From Actinomycetota bacterium (GTDB taxonomy: Bacteria > Actinomycetota > Actinomycetes > Acidothermales > Acidothermaceae), in contig PLCK01000083.1 of the NCBI GenBank assembly GCA_003134755.1, positions 1 through 23,212 of the forward strand: a DNA stretch of 23,212 bases, read 5' to 3'. Every line of letters begins with the position of its first letter. Within the stretch, counting starts at the first letter, position 1. Positions 1-7,075 of this stretch are shown in pieces. The translations under genes and the position numbers were made by a program. The notes under the pieces were generated by a model, which worked only from the letters and a program-made list of their open reading frames with translations, was not told the DNA's origin and did no database searches.

Positions 1-129
1 ACCGTCGACCTCGTCGACCACTACCTCGACACGAGCAAGCCGCCGGCTGGCCTGCGCCGGATCCTGCTCGAACATCGCGACGCGTTGACGAGGGCACTAC
101 GGGCTCGGGCCTGCGACGGGGCGAGCTAA
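1..129 (+). CDS. pepN: C-terminal end of probable aminopeptidase N (partial)
   Basis: An open frame enters from the left edge and ends at TAA 127-129, giving the last 42 residues of a protein. The tail contains DHYLDTSKPPAGLRR and ends in ALRARACDGAS. This matches the way actinobacterial M1 aminopeptidase N proteins finish: an ERAP1-like C-terminal helical domain, then an LRR...ALRA-type tail. PepN is a cytoplasmic zinc metallopeptidase that removes N-terminal residues from peptides. The catalytic HExxH domain lies outside the window, so the call depends on the tail alone and on the neighbourhood (DUF5130, HNH and GlbO genes follow, as in mycobacteria). Confidence 0.55.
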   Translation, partial: TVDLVDHYLDTSKPPAGLRRILLEHRDALTRALRARACDGAS

Positions 130-142
130 CCCCTGCCCGGTG

Positions 143-964
143 TCACTGCTTCCTCAACGTGCCGCGGCCGCCTTGTGTCCAGCGACTTGTTGCGGAAAGT
201 GCCGAGTGGTACACCGCAACTTCATCGACGGAGCCGGAGAACGGTGAATTGCACACGGCGTCGACCCAATATCCGACGCGAATCACTGATGCCGCCGGCC
301 GGGCGTCGACGGTGCCGGACTTGAGCAGCTTCCCGTCCAGATAGATGGTCGCCTTGCCCCCGCCAGCGGCGGTATAGCTGCCGACGACGTAATGCCACTT
401 GCCATCGAAGACATGGACGCCGATCGCGCCGGCATCAGCGGTGATGTAGCCGTCGTAGGTGTCGAATCCAATCGCGTTGTCGAGCCCGCCACACAACGTG
501 TCGCCGGCTGTCGTTGACGATGGACCGATGCCGGCCATCTTGCCCGCGCCCGGCTGGCCGATATCGACAACGATCTGATCTGCCTTGGTCGTGGTCTTGA
601 ACCAGCCCTCGAGAGTGAAGTCTGTCGAGCCGACGATCGTGCTGCTGCCCTTGCTCGTCGCCGGGTTCGCCGTTCCGTCTGCCGTGATCGCGGCGTCCGG
701 GCCGGCCTGGAGCGACCCCGGCTGACCGTACGTGATGCCGTGGGTGTCGTACTTCCCGTCGTTCTTGCTCGGCGACGCGTCGCACAAGCCGGTCCCCGAC
801 GCATCATCGAGACGGTAGTAGGCAACCGGTTTGTCGGCGAGCACGGCCTGCGCATACGCATTGGTTGTGCTCAGGGTGCATGCGGCCGGACCTGAGCTCG
901 TTGGGGCGGCCGCCTGCGACGATTCCGAGCTCGGACTCGCTGAGCTCGTGAGCGCACTCGGCAC
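143..964 (-). CDS. LamG/concanavalin A-like domain protein, body of an interrupted lipoprotein
   Basis: The product has a low-complexity Ser/Ala/Pro linker (about residues 1-30). A LamG (concanavalin A-like lectin/glucanase) beta-sandwich follows: VAYYRLDDASG near residue 47, FTLEGWFKT near 116, WHYVVGSYTAAGG near 190, IYLDGKLLKSG near 207 and SGSVDEVAVY near 245. Such domains bind sugars or proteins outside the cell. The GTG at 962-964 is only the first usable start. The frame stays open upstream to an amber codon at 1016-1018, and beyond that the same frame encodes a full lipoprotein signal peptide (separate entry). As read, the body would have no export signal, so it is probably a pseudogene, a recently mutated gene, or a site of readthrough or sequence error. 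It converges with the pepN end and leaves only 13 bp between the two stops. Confidence 0.7.
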   Translation of the reverse strand: MPSALTSSASPSSESSQAAAPTSSGPAACTLSTTNAYAQAVLADKPVAYYRLDDASGTGLCDASPSKNDGKYDTHGITYGQPGSLQAGPDAAITADGTANPATSKGSSTIVGSTDFTLEGWFKTTTKADQIVVDIGQPGAGKMAGIGPSSTTAGDTLCGGLDNAIGFDTYDGYITADAGAIGVHVFDGKWHYVVGSYTAAGGGKATIYLDGKLLKSGTVDARPAASVIRVGYWVDAVCNSPFSGSVDEVAVYHSALSATSRWTQGGRGTLRKQ

Positions 965-1015
965 CGCGGGAGACGACCCGGAGCCCGTCGCGCTTACAGG
1001 TGACGGCGTGGCCGT

Positions 1016-1099
1016 CTATCCGGACTTCCCACTGCAACCGGAAACGGCGCACAGAACCATCGATGCCGCGACCACAACAATGTTCGCCGGCGAACGCAA
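1016..1099 (-). pseudogene. Lipoprotein signal peptide cut off from its LamG body by an amber codon
   Basis: Reading down the minus strand from TTG 1097-1099, the frame encodes 27 residues: a short start (MRSPAN), a hydrophobic stretch (IVVVAASMVLCAV), the lipobox VSGC, then SGKSG and a TAG at 1016-1018. The same frame continues without another stop into the LamG protein, whose linker (TPSPVSATGSGSS) is what normally follows a lipidated cysteine. A GGGAG ribosome binding site lies at 1105-1109, five bases before the TTG. The original product was therefore probably a membrane-anchored lipoprotein of about 318 residues, lipidated at Cys22. One base change (for example TAG to CAG, AAG or GAG) would restore it. 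Confidence 0.6.
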
Positions 1100-1174
1100 G
1101 ACGACTCCCGTCTGTCGACAAGACCCGAGCTCGGACCCGCCGGACTATCTTGTCGGCCCGTGCGCGACTTTGGC

Positions 1175-1582
1175 TCAGAACGGGTCGTTCGAGTTCTCCT
1201 GAATGTGCAGGATTGGCGGCCGGACCGCAGCCTGAGACATCATGCGCAGCCCGTTCACGATGCCCCCGGCTAGGTCGCCCCCGGCAAATGATGTCGCCAT
1301 CGACAAGCTGGCCAGCCCGGCGGCACGGTCGCTCAGCCGCCGTTGCGCGGTCTCGCCGGTCACGATCTCGACCCGTCGAGCGTCAGGCTCAACGAACACC
1401 AGGACGCCGACAGCGGCATCGTCGCCGAGGGCCGCGTGGAGCTTCTGCGCGTGCACCCTGACATCACCGATGGACCTGCCGACGTAGACCGAGAAGTGCA
1501 GCCCGGTTTCGTCGCGCGCGGCGTCGACCGCGTGCTGGAGCTGCTGCGCCTGACGCGACGTGAAGGCTTCACCAGCGGGCAC
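1175..1582 (-). CDS. DUF5130 family protein (TPM-like)
   Basis: The protein has 135 residues and reads GEAFTSRQAQQLQHAVDAA, LHFSVYVG, HAALGDDAAVGVLVFVEP, RRVEIVTG and GGIVNGLRM in order. I recognise this as the actinobacterial DUF5130 family. The strand-helix order and the phrase VLVFVEPDARRVEIVTG resemble the TPM (TLP18.3/Psb32/MOLO-1) fold; that link is an inference. The start is set at GTG 1580-1582 because GGAGG at 1590-1594 lies 8 bases before it; a longer frame runs to 1714 but lacks a good binding site. It overlaps the upstream membrane-protein gene by 14 bases, so the two are probably co-translated. A role at the membrane with that partner is likely but unknown. Confidence 0.75.
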   Translation of the reverse strand: MPAGEAFTSRQAQQLQHAVDAARDETGLHFSVYVGRSIGDVRVHAQKLHAALGDDAAVGVLVFVEPDARRVEIVTGETAQRRLSDRAAGLASLSMATSFAGGDLAGGIVNGLRMMSQAAVRPPILHIQENSNDPF

Positions 1583-2024
1583 TTGCGCCACCTCCGTTCG
1601 CCGTAGCCGGCGGCAACACCGTGATTGCTTCGGCCGCCGCCTCCCCGCCGGCTGGCGCGCCGAACCAGCTCGCACCGCCCAGCCACGGGCGACCGGGGCG
1701 GTACCGCGGGCCACTCACCATCGACGGCAGCACGACGAGGAACGCGATGATCGCGGCGACGGCCACCGGAATGCCGAGGTAGATCGCGAGGGTCTCCTGC
1801 CACGGCAGCTTGCCGCCGGGGTTGCCCTTCTCGCCGATGGCCAGCACGGTGGCCGCCGCAGGTCCGGCCGCCAGCAGTACCGTGCCCATGACAGAAACGA
1901 GCGTGCCGGCCACGAATGCGGCCAGCCGGACGAGCCGCGATTGCGGCCGCCTCGACCGGGCCGGCTGCCTGCCAGTGAGGGCGATCACGTGGTGCCTCGG
2001 GAGGTCGGAGGTGATGACCGGCAT
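1569..2024 (-). CDS. Small membrane protein partnered with DUF5130 protein
   Basis: The product has up to 151 residues and two hydrophobic segments: about residues 32-57 (LVRLAAFVAGTLVSVMGTVL and following) and 78-103 (LAIYLGIPVAVAAIIAFLVV). A Gly/Pro/Ala-rich tail follows, containing RYRPGRPWLGGASWFG. No enzymatic motif is seen. ATG 2022-2024 lies 2 bases beyond the malQ stop. A second start, GTG 1986-1988, has GAGG six bases ahead and gives 139 residues, and may be the real one. The gene sits between malQ and the DUF5130 gene and overlaps the latter. A membrane anchor for a TPM-like partner is my inference; the family itself is uncharacterised to my knowledge. Confidence 0.65.
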   Translation of the reverse strand: MPVITSDLPRHHVIALTGRQPARSRRPQSRLVRLAAFVAGTLVSVMGTVLLAAGPAAATVLAIGEKGNPGGKLPWQETLAIYLGIPVAVAAIIAFLVVLPSMVSGPRYRPGRPWLGGASWFGAPAGGEAAAEAITVLPPATANGGGASARW

Positions 2025-2026
2025 GC

Positions 2027-4249
2027 TCAGATCCGCGCCTGGTCTACGGACGACGCCACCGTAACGGATCGGGTGCGGCCGCCGACGACGTGGGCCAGCC
2101 GCCGCGCGGCGGGCGATGTCATCAGGTCGTCAAGCAGGACCGGCCGTTCCTTCGAGTCCGTCATCGGCACCCGCCAGTTCGGGTACTCATCGACGGTCCC
2201 GGGCTGGTTGACCGGACGACGATCGCCGATGACGTCGGGCAGGTAGACGCCGAGCAGCCGGGCAGGAGTCGCCGCGAGATAGGCGTGCAGCGCATCGACG
2301 GTCGCCTCGACGTGTGGCTCGATGCGAGTCCGGAAGTTGTCGCGCCGCGGCGGGACCGTGCCCGCTTCGGGGAGCGTCGTCACCGCTGTCACAACGGCGG
2401 AATCGAGCAACCCGGCGTGGTCCAACGCGCGCAACCACGCAACACGGTCCGCCTCGTCGTCCGCCCGCTCTGTATCGACCGAGCGTTCGAGCAACCCGAG
2501 TTCGGCGCGCAACTCGACATGCTCGCCAGTGAGGTATCCGGCCGCCGGCGGGAGATCGTGCGTGGTCACGGTTGCCAGGCACAGTTCGCGCCAGAGCTGC
2601 GGCGGGCGCGGTAGTCCGTCGTCGCCGTGCTCGAACCACAGGATCGAGGTGCCAAAGATTCCGCGTGCTTGCAGGTAATCGCGCACCCACCACTCGACGT
2701 TGCCGAGGTCTTCGCCGACGAGCACGGCACCCGCGCGCTGCGCCTCGAGCAACACGATGCCGACCAAGGCCTCGTGATCGAAGCGCAGGTAGGCGCCGTC
2801 GGCCGGCGAGGCACCGTCGGGAACCCACCACTGCCGGAACAGACCGATCATGTGGTCAACGCGCAGACCGCCGCCACGCCGCAGCGATGCGCGAACGAGA
2901 TCGCGAAACGGACCGAAGCCGGACGCCGCCAACGCGTCAGGCCGCCACGGCGGCAGGTTCCACCGTTGGCCCTGCTGGTTGTACATGTCGGCGGGCGCTC
3001 CGACCGTGACCCCCTGGGCGAGCACGTGCTGGAGCGCCCATGCGTCGGCGCCGTCAGGACTCACGCCGACCGCGAGATCGTGCAGGATTCCGAATCGCAT
3101 ACCGGCCTCACGACCCGCAAGCTGCGCGCTCTCGAGCTGCTCGGAGCACAGCCACTGCAACCACGAATAGAACTCGACGAGCGCGGCTTCTGTGTCGCGG
3201 AACGCGGCGACCGTCACTGATCTCGGATCGCGCAGTTCGGCAGGCCATTCGTGCCATGGCAGGCCGTTCCGCTCGGCGAGCGCGCACCAGGTCGCGAAGT
3301 CGGTCAGCGACTCGCCCTCGGCACGCACGAACTGCTCGAAGCCGGATCGGCGTCGCGCGTCGCCCGCGGTGACGGCGAACGCGCGCTCGAGAACGGTCCG
3401 CTTTGCCGCCCACACGGCGTCGCGGTCGAGGTCTTCGTCGACCCCGTTTCGGGCCAGCATCGGCGCAGCGACAGCGGCGACCTCCGCGGCCGGCAGCGCA
3501 CCGACCTCGGGCACGTCGTCGACGCACAGGTAGATCGGATTAACGAACCGCCGGCTCGAAGGGAAGTACGGCGACGGCTCCATCGGGGCGATCGGCGCGG
3601 CGGCGTGCAACGGGTTCACCAGGACGAAGTCGGCGCCCAACTCACCGCCGCTCCAGCTGGCCAGCCGGGCCAGGTCGTGCAGGTCGCCGGTGCCCCACGA
3701 AGAGCGCGATCGCACGGCGTACAGCTGGAGCATGAAGCCCCAGCCACGAACGTCTGGCGTCTCGAGCCGATCCGGGACGACGATGAGCTGGGCACTCGCA
3801 CTACCCCCGCCCGACTTGGCGTGCAGGTAGTGATAGCCGAGCGGGACATCGTCCGGTATCTCGAAGGTCGCGACACCGACGAGCCGGCCGCCGATCTCGC
3901 GCGGGTCGACCCACACCATGAGCTGCTTGAGCTCGCGGCGCTCGCCGTCCTCGGTCTCTATCTCGACCGTCACGGGGTCGCCGTCGGGCACATGCGCGGC
4001 GACCTGCGCAGCCGCACCCGCACGAACTATCAGGTAGGTCGGCAGCAGTTGCCGCCACGACGCGTCGCGGGCCGCTGCCAGCGCCTGGGCCGCAGCTTCC
4101 GGCGTGCTGGCCTCGACACCGAGCGCGGCCAGTACGGCGATCACGGCGTCGGCTGCGACTTCGCAATCGCCGCCCAGCCAGTCATAGAACTCGGTCGAGA
4201 TCCCGTGGGCGTGCGCAAGGTCGAGGAGCACCGGGTCGAGAGCCGTCAC
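2027..4249 (-). CDS. malQ: 4-alpha-glucanotransferase (amylomaltase, GH77)
   Basis: A cytoplasmic disproportionating enzyme that moves alpha-1,4-glucan segments between maltodextrins in glycogen and maltose metabolism. From the chosen start it has 740 residues, typical of the long actinobacterial MalQ with extra N-terminal beta domains. GH77 landmarks are present: RSSWGTGDLHDL, FVLVNPLHAAAP, SPYFPSSRRFVNPIYL, the nucleophile in LRVDH (Asp465), the acid/base in GEDLG (Glu513) and the third carboxylate in THDLPP (Asp565). The start is GTG 4247-4249, which overlaps the amidase stop (GTGA) and has GGAG five bases ahead; the open frame reaches 4276 but lacks support there. Translation is probably coupled to the amidase. 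No other glycogen genes are nearby, so the operon partners do not explain its pathway. Confidence 0.95.
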   Translation of the reverse strand: MTALDPVLLDLAHAHGISTEFYDWLGGDCEVAADAVIAVLAALGVEASTPEAAAQALAAARDASWRQLLPTYLIVRAGAAAQVAAHVPDGDPVTVEIETEDGERRELKQLMVWVDPREIGGRLVGVATFEIPDDVPLGYHYLHAKSGGGSASAQLIVVPDRLETPDVRGWGFMLQLYAVRSRSSWGTGDLHDLARLASWSGGELGADFVLVNPLHAAAPIAPMEPSPYFPSSRRFVNPIYLCVDDVPEVGALPAAEVAAVAAPMLARNGVDEDLDRDAVWAAKRTVLERAFAVTAGDARRRSGFEQFVRAEGESLTDFATWCALAERNGLPWHEWPAELRDPRSVTVAAFRDTEAALVEFYSWLQWLCSEQLESAQLAGREAGMRFGILHDLAVGVSPDGADAWALQHVLAQGVTVGAPADMYNQQGQRWNLPPWRPDALAASGFGPFRDLVRASLRRGGGLRVDHMIGLFRQWWVPDGASPADGAYLRFDHEALVGIVLLEAQRAGAVLVGEDLGNVEWWVRDYLQARGIFGTSILWFEHGDDGLPRPPQLWRELCLATVTTHDLPPAAGYLTGEHVELRAELGLLERSVDTERADDEADRVAWLRALDHAGLLDSAVVTAVTTLPEAGTVPPRRDNFRTRIEPHVEATVDALHAYLAATPARLLGVYLPDVIGDRRPVNQPGTVDEYPNWRVPMTDSKERPVLLDDLMTSPAARRLAHVVGGRTRSVTVASSVDQARI

Positions 4250-5670
4250 CAGCACTCCGGATGGCGATCGCGCCACGGCCTGGCAGCTTCGAGTTGGCCG
4301 GCCAGTCCGAACAGCGCAGCCTCGCCGGCCGGCCGCCCGGCGAGCATCACGCCGATCGGCAGCCCCGACGGCGTCATGTACAGCGGCAAGGTGATCGCCG
4401 GCTGGCCGGTCATGTTCGCGACCGACGTGAACGGCGTAAAGCGCTTTTGATTCTCGAAGTCGCGCGCCGGATCGGCGTCGTCGCGAAGCGCGCCTACATC
4501 GGCTGGCGGTTGCGCGAGTGTGGGCGTGAGCACCGCGTCGTACTCGGCGAACCGCATCACCAGCCGGCGCGACGCCGCTTGCAAAGCAGCGATCGCGAGC
4601 GCAAACGCGTGACCGGTGACACCCTCGGCCCGCTGCCGCAGCCAGCGTGTGAGCGGCCGCAACTGCTGCTCATGCTGCACGGGCGTGAGCGAGGTCAGCA
4701 CCGCCCAGACGGTCTCGAACGCGGGCACTAGCTCGCTACCGTCGGGCGCCACGACGTCGTCGACCGTGTGCCCGAGATCGAGCAGTGCCTTAGTCGCGTC
4801 GTCGTAGGCTGCGCGGCACAACGGATCGACGGCGCGGTCGCTGATGACGGGGTCGGCGTAGCGAGCGATCCGCAGACCCTTGGGTTCGATGTCGACGGAT
4901 TTCAGGAACGTCTCGCCGCTGGCGAGCGGCGGCGCCCAGTGCGGATCTCCGGGCATCGCGACCGCCGTGGCGTCGAGCCATGCGGCAGCGTCGCGCACGG
5001 TGCGCGTGAGCGGGCCGTGCCACGCCAACCCACTGAGGTCACCCGCGTACGGGCCGTTGCTCACGCGACCGCGACTGACCTTGAGCCCGACCAGTCCGCA
5101 GACACTCGCCGGAATCCGCACCGAACCGCCGCCGTCGTTGCCCTGCGCGAAAGGCGCCAGGCCGGCCGCCACCGCCGCGCCCGCGCCACCGCTCGAGCCG
5201 CCGGCCGACTTGCTGAGGTCCCAAGGCGTGCGGGCCGGCGGGGCGACGTCCGGCTCGGTGTAGGCAGGTGCGCCGAACTCGGCGGCGTTGGACTTCCCGA
5301 GTAGCACGGTGCCGGCGTCGCGCAGCAACGTGACGACGTTCGCGTCGACTGTCGCGATGCGGTCGGCGAAGGCCGCCGAGCCGAGCGTGCACCGGACGCC
5401 CGCGACGTCCGTCAGGTCCTTGATCGCGATCGGGACGCCGAGCAGCGGCGGCAGTTTGGTGTCCCCCTCGGCACTGTCGTGCAACGTGCGTTCGCACTGC
5501 CGCGCCTGCTCGCGCGCGATGTCAGGGGTGACCGTGACGTAGGCGCCGACCGCAGCGGACCATTGCTCGATCCTCGTCAGGTAGTGCTCGACCAGTTCGG
5601 ACGGCGAGACCTCGCGGTCGCGAACAGCGGCGGCTTGCTCGAGCGCGGAAAGGTCGTGCAGCGCTGCCAT
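4246..5670 (-). CDS. Amidase signature family enzyme
   Basis: A 474-residue amidase of the GatA/AmiB type, hydrolysing an amide to acid and ammonia; the substrate cannot be told. The Ser-Ser-Lys triad is complete: Lys84 in IAIKD, cis-Ser159 in GGSSGGAG, and nucleophile Ser183 in GNDGGGSVRIPAS. The NDGGGS form differs from the TDTGGS seen in GatA. It is the form I associate with stand-alone amidases rather than tRNA amidotransferase, and no gatB or gatC is present. ATG 5668-5670 begins MAALHDLSALEQAAAVRD, a normal N-terminus for the family. The C-terminal substrate region ends LPIGVMLAGRPAGEAALF, also typical. The stop overlaps the malQ start, and the methyltransferase gene ends 9 bases upstream, so it sits in the middle of a minus-strand operon. 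Confidence 0.92.
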   Translation of the reverse strand: MAALHDLSALEQAAAVRDREVSPSELVEHYLTRIEQWSAAVGAYVTVTPDIAREQARQCERTLHDSAEGDTKLPPLLGVPIAIKDLTDVAGVRCTLGSAAFADRIATVDANVVTLLRDAGTVLLGKSNAAEFGAPAYTEPDVAPPARTPWDLSKSAGGSSGGAGAAVAAGLAPFAQGNDGGGSVRIPASVCGLVGLKVSRGRVSNGPYAGDLSGLAWHGPLTRTVRDAAAWLDATAVAMPGDPHWAPPLASGETFLKSVDIEPKGLRIARYADPVISDRAVDPLCRAAYDDATKALLDLGHTVDDVVAPDGSELVPAFETVWAVLTSLTPVQHEQQLRPLTRWLRQRAEGVTGHAFALAIAALQAASRRLVMRFAEYDAVLTPTLAQPPADVGALRDDADPARDFENQKRFTPFTSVANMTGQPAITLPLYMTPSGLPIGVMLAGRPAGEAALFGLAGQLEAARPWRDRHPECW

Positions 5671-5679
5671 GCGGCGAGA

Positions 5680-6390
5680 CTACGCGCCGTCCTGCTCGGT
5701 GCTGGAAGGCGCTACCGAGGCACCGACCGGCTTGGCGCGCAGCCAGCTGCCGTCATCGGTGAGCACCGCGTCGAGCCGCAGACCGGCATCGTCCAACACC
5801 CGCGCGAGGCGGGCGTCGTCGAGTCGACGGGTCACAAACTCGTGCGTCCACCTGCGGGTGTCGACGCGGTACTCGACGGTGGCGGAAACCAGGTCGGGCC
5901 CGTCGTGCTCGATGTCGTACAACAGGTACCGGATCTCGCCCGCCTGCCAGTCGGTGGCCGCCACCTCGTCGAACCAGCCGACCGGATGCCGCTCAATGAG
6001 TATGCAACCGGCTGCGCTGACATGCCGCGCGCAGGTCGTCAAGTACGCCGCCAGCCGGTCGTCGTCCGGCACGTTGACCAGGTTCGACCCGAGCACGACA
6101 GCGTCGAAACGCTCACGCAGCGCGAGGGTCTCGATTGTTGCCTGCACGGTGCGCGCGCCGCGCACATGAGCCAGCATGTCGGCGGACTCGTCGACCGCGA
6201 CGACCCGATGGCCCATCGCGACGAGCGGATGGGTGACCCGGCCTGCGCCGCACCCGAGTTCGAGGATCGACGAACCGGGCGGCACCGCGGCGTCGATCAC
6301 GCCTGGCTCGCGACCGGCCGGTGCCAACGCGTAGAAGTCGACGGCGCACCCGTCAAGGGTGATGACGCCGGGCCCCGACCCGCAGGGCAT
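5680..6390 (-). CDS. Class I SAM-dependent methyltransferase
   Basis: A 236-residue protein with a Rossmann-type SAM domain. Motif I is ILELGCGAGRV (about residues 42-52). The acidic residue that binds the ribose is in VVAVDESADM (Asp67), with post-motif sequence FDAVVLGSNLVN and a later strand CILIERHP. The C-terminal half (LLYDIEHDGPDLV, VTRRLDDARL, DDAGLRLD) matches the Methyltransf_11/25 group that acts on small molecules. The substrate is unknown. The start is set at ATG 6388-6390, 11 bases after the HNH stop; the open frame continues upstream to 6465 but that stretch is Arg/Pro-rich antisense-like sequence. It lies between the HNH and amidase genes and is probably co-transcribed. Confidence 0.85.
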   Translation of the reverse strand: MPCGSGPGVITLDGCAVDFYALAPAGREPGVIDAAVPPGSSILELGCGAGRVTHPLVAMGHRVVAVDESADMLAHVRGARTVQATIETLALRERFDAVVLGSNLVNVPDDDRLAAYLTTCARHVSAAGCILIERHPVGWFDEVAATDWQAGEIRYLLYDIEHDGPDLVSATVEYRVDTRRWTHEFVTRRLDDARLARVLDDAGLRLDAVLTDDGSWLRAKPVGASVAPSSTEQDGA

Positions 6391-6401
6391 GAACCGCCGA
6401 C

Positions 6402-6935
6402 TCAGGCGCTGGCCGACTGCTCGGCGGGGTACCGGCTGCCGTCGCCGTCGAGGTACGGGATCCACTTCGGGTCACTGCGGCCGGTGCCCAGGATGCGCCA
6501 GGCGACTCCACTCGGCGCGCGCGGCGAACGGCGCAGCCGCCAGCCCAGCTCGGCCACGGTTCGGTCGGCCTTGATGTGATTGCACCGCCGGCAGCACGAA
6601 ACCACGTTGTCCCACGTATGCGAGCCACCCCGGCTGCGGGGAACGACGTGATCGAGGCTTGTCGCGGGCGCCTCGCAGTAGGCGCATCGGCCACCGTCGC
6701 GCAGGAACACGCCGCGTCGGGTCAACGGCACGATCGTGCGGTACGGGATCTTCACGAAGCGGGTCAGCTTCACTACCGCAGGCACCGCAACGACCGCCGT
6801 CGCGCTGTGCAGCACCGCGTCGCCGGCTTCGAGCGAGATCGCCTTGGCCGCGAGGACCAGCAAGAGGGCGCGGCGGCCGGGCACGACGCCAATGGGCTCG
6901 TACGTCGCATTGAGAACGAGCGCGTAAGCCACCAT
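6402..6935 (-). CDS. HNH endonuclease family protein
   Basis: A 177-residue protein of a widely conserved actinobacterial family that begins MVAYALVLNATYEP. The HNH site lies in the C-terminal half: zinc pairs CAYC (Cys84, Cys87) and CRRC (Cys115, Cys118), catalytic SLDHVVPRSRGG (His96), Asn110 in WDN, and NHIKAD. HNH domains cut or nick nucleic acid; the role of this stand-alone family is not established. Nothing nearby suggests restriction or CRISPR. GGGAGG lies three bases before ATG 6933-6935 and six before the next codon, GTG 6930-6932, so the GTG may be the true start. It is the first gene of the minus-strand run and is divergent from the S9 peptidase gene. Confidence 0.88.
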   Translation of the reverse strand: MVAYALVLNATYEPIGVVPGRRALLLVLAAKAISLEAGDAVLHSATAVVAVPAVVKLTRFVKIPYRTIVPLTRRGVFLRDGGRCAYCEAPATSLDHVVPRSRGGSHTWDNVVSCCRRCNHIKADRTVAELGWRLRRSPRAPSGVAWRILGTGRSDPKWIPYLDGDGSRYPAEQSASA

Positions 6936-7062
6936 CGGCCTCCCTCGCCGGCTCGTCGCCCAACTCCGTGTGCCGACAGTCTCGCCGGTTGACCTGCTCG
7001 AACGCCAGTGATTCAGGCGCGCGCCGCGAAGCCATCGCGAAATCGAGACCTTCAGCTTTGGT

Positions 7063-7068
7063 TAGGGT
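7063..7068 (+). promoter_or_regulatory. Probable -10 box for a leaderless S9 peptidase transcript
   Basis: TAGGGT fits TANNNT and lies 7 bases before ATG 7076. No strong -35 or separate ribosome binding site is apparent, which suits a leaderless message. This is an inference from spacing. Confidence 0.35.
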
Positions 7069-7075
7069 TGCGGCC

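Noticed and set aside
804..1121. Minus-strand open frame overlapping the LamG lipoprotein start
   Set aside because: The alternate frame encodes the signal peptide and lipobox in line with the LamG body; this one shows no recognisable features.
3251..4450. Long plus-strand open frame (399 codons) opposite malQ and the amidase end
   Set aside because: It is antisense to well-supported malQ with catalytic motifs, is Arg/Gly/His-rich, and such mirror frames are common in high-GC DNA.
4246..5670. Amidase as GatA of the tRNA amidotransferase
   Set aside because: No gatB or gatC nearby and the nucleophile motif is NDGGGS rather than TDTGGS.
5479..6579. Plus-strand open frame of 366 codons opposite the amidase, methyltransferase and HNH genes
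   Set aside because: It spans three real minus-strand genes and shows no domain or sensible composition.
6402..6935. HNH protein as part of a restriction, CRISPR or anti-phage system
   Set aside because: No methyltransferase of DNA type, no repeats and no defence genes are adjacent; it matches a conserved stand-alone actinobacterial family.
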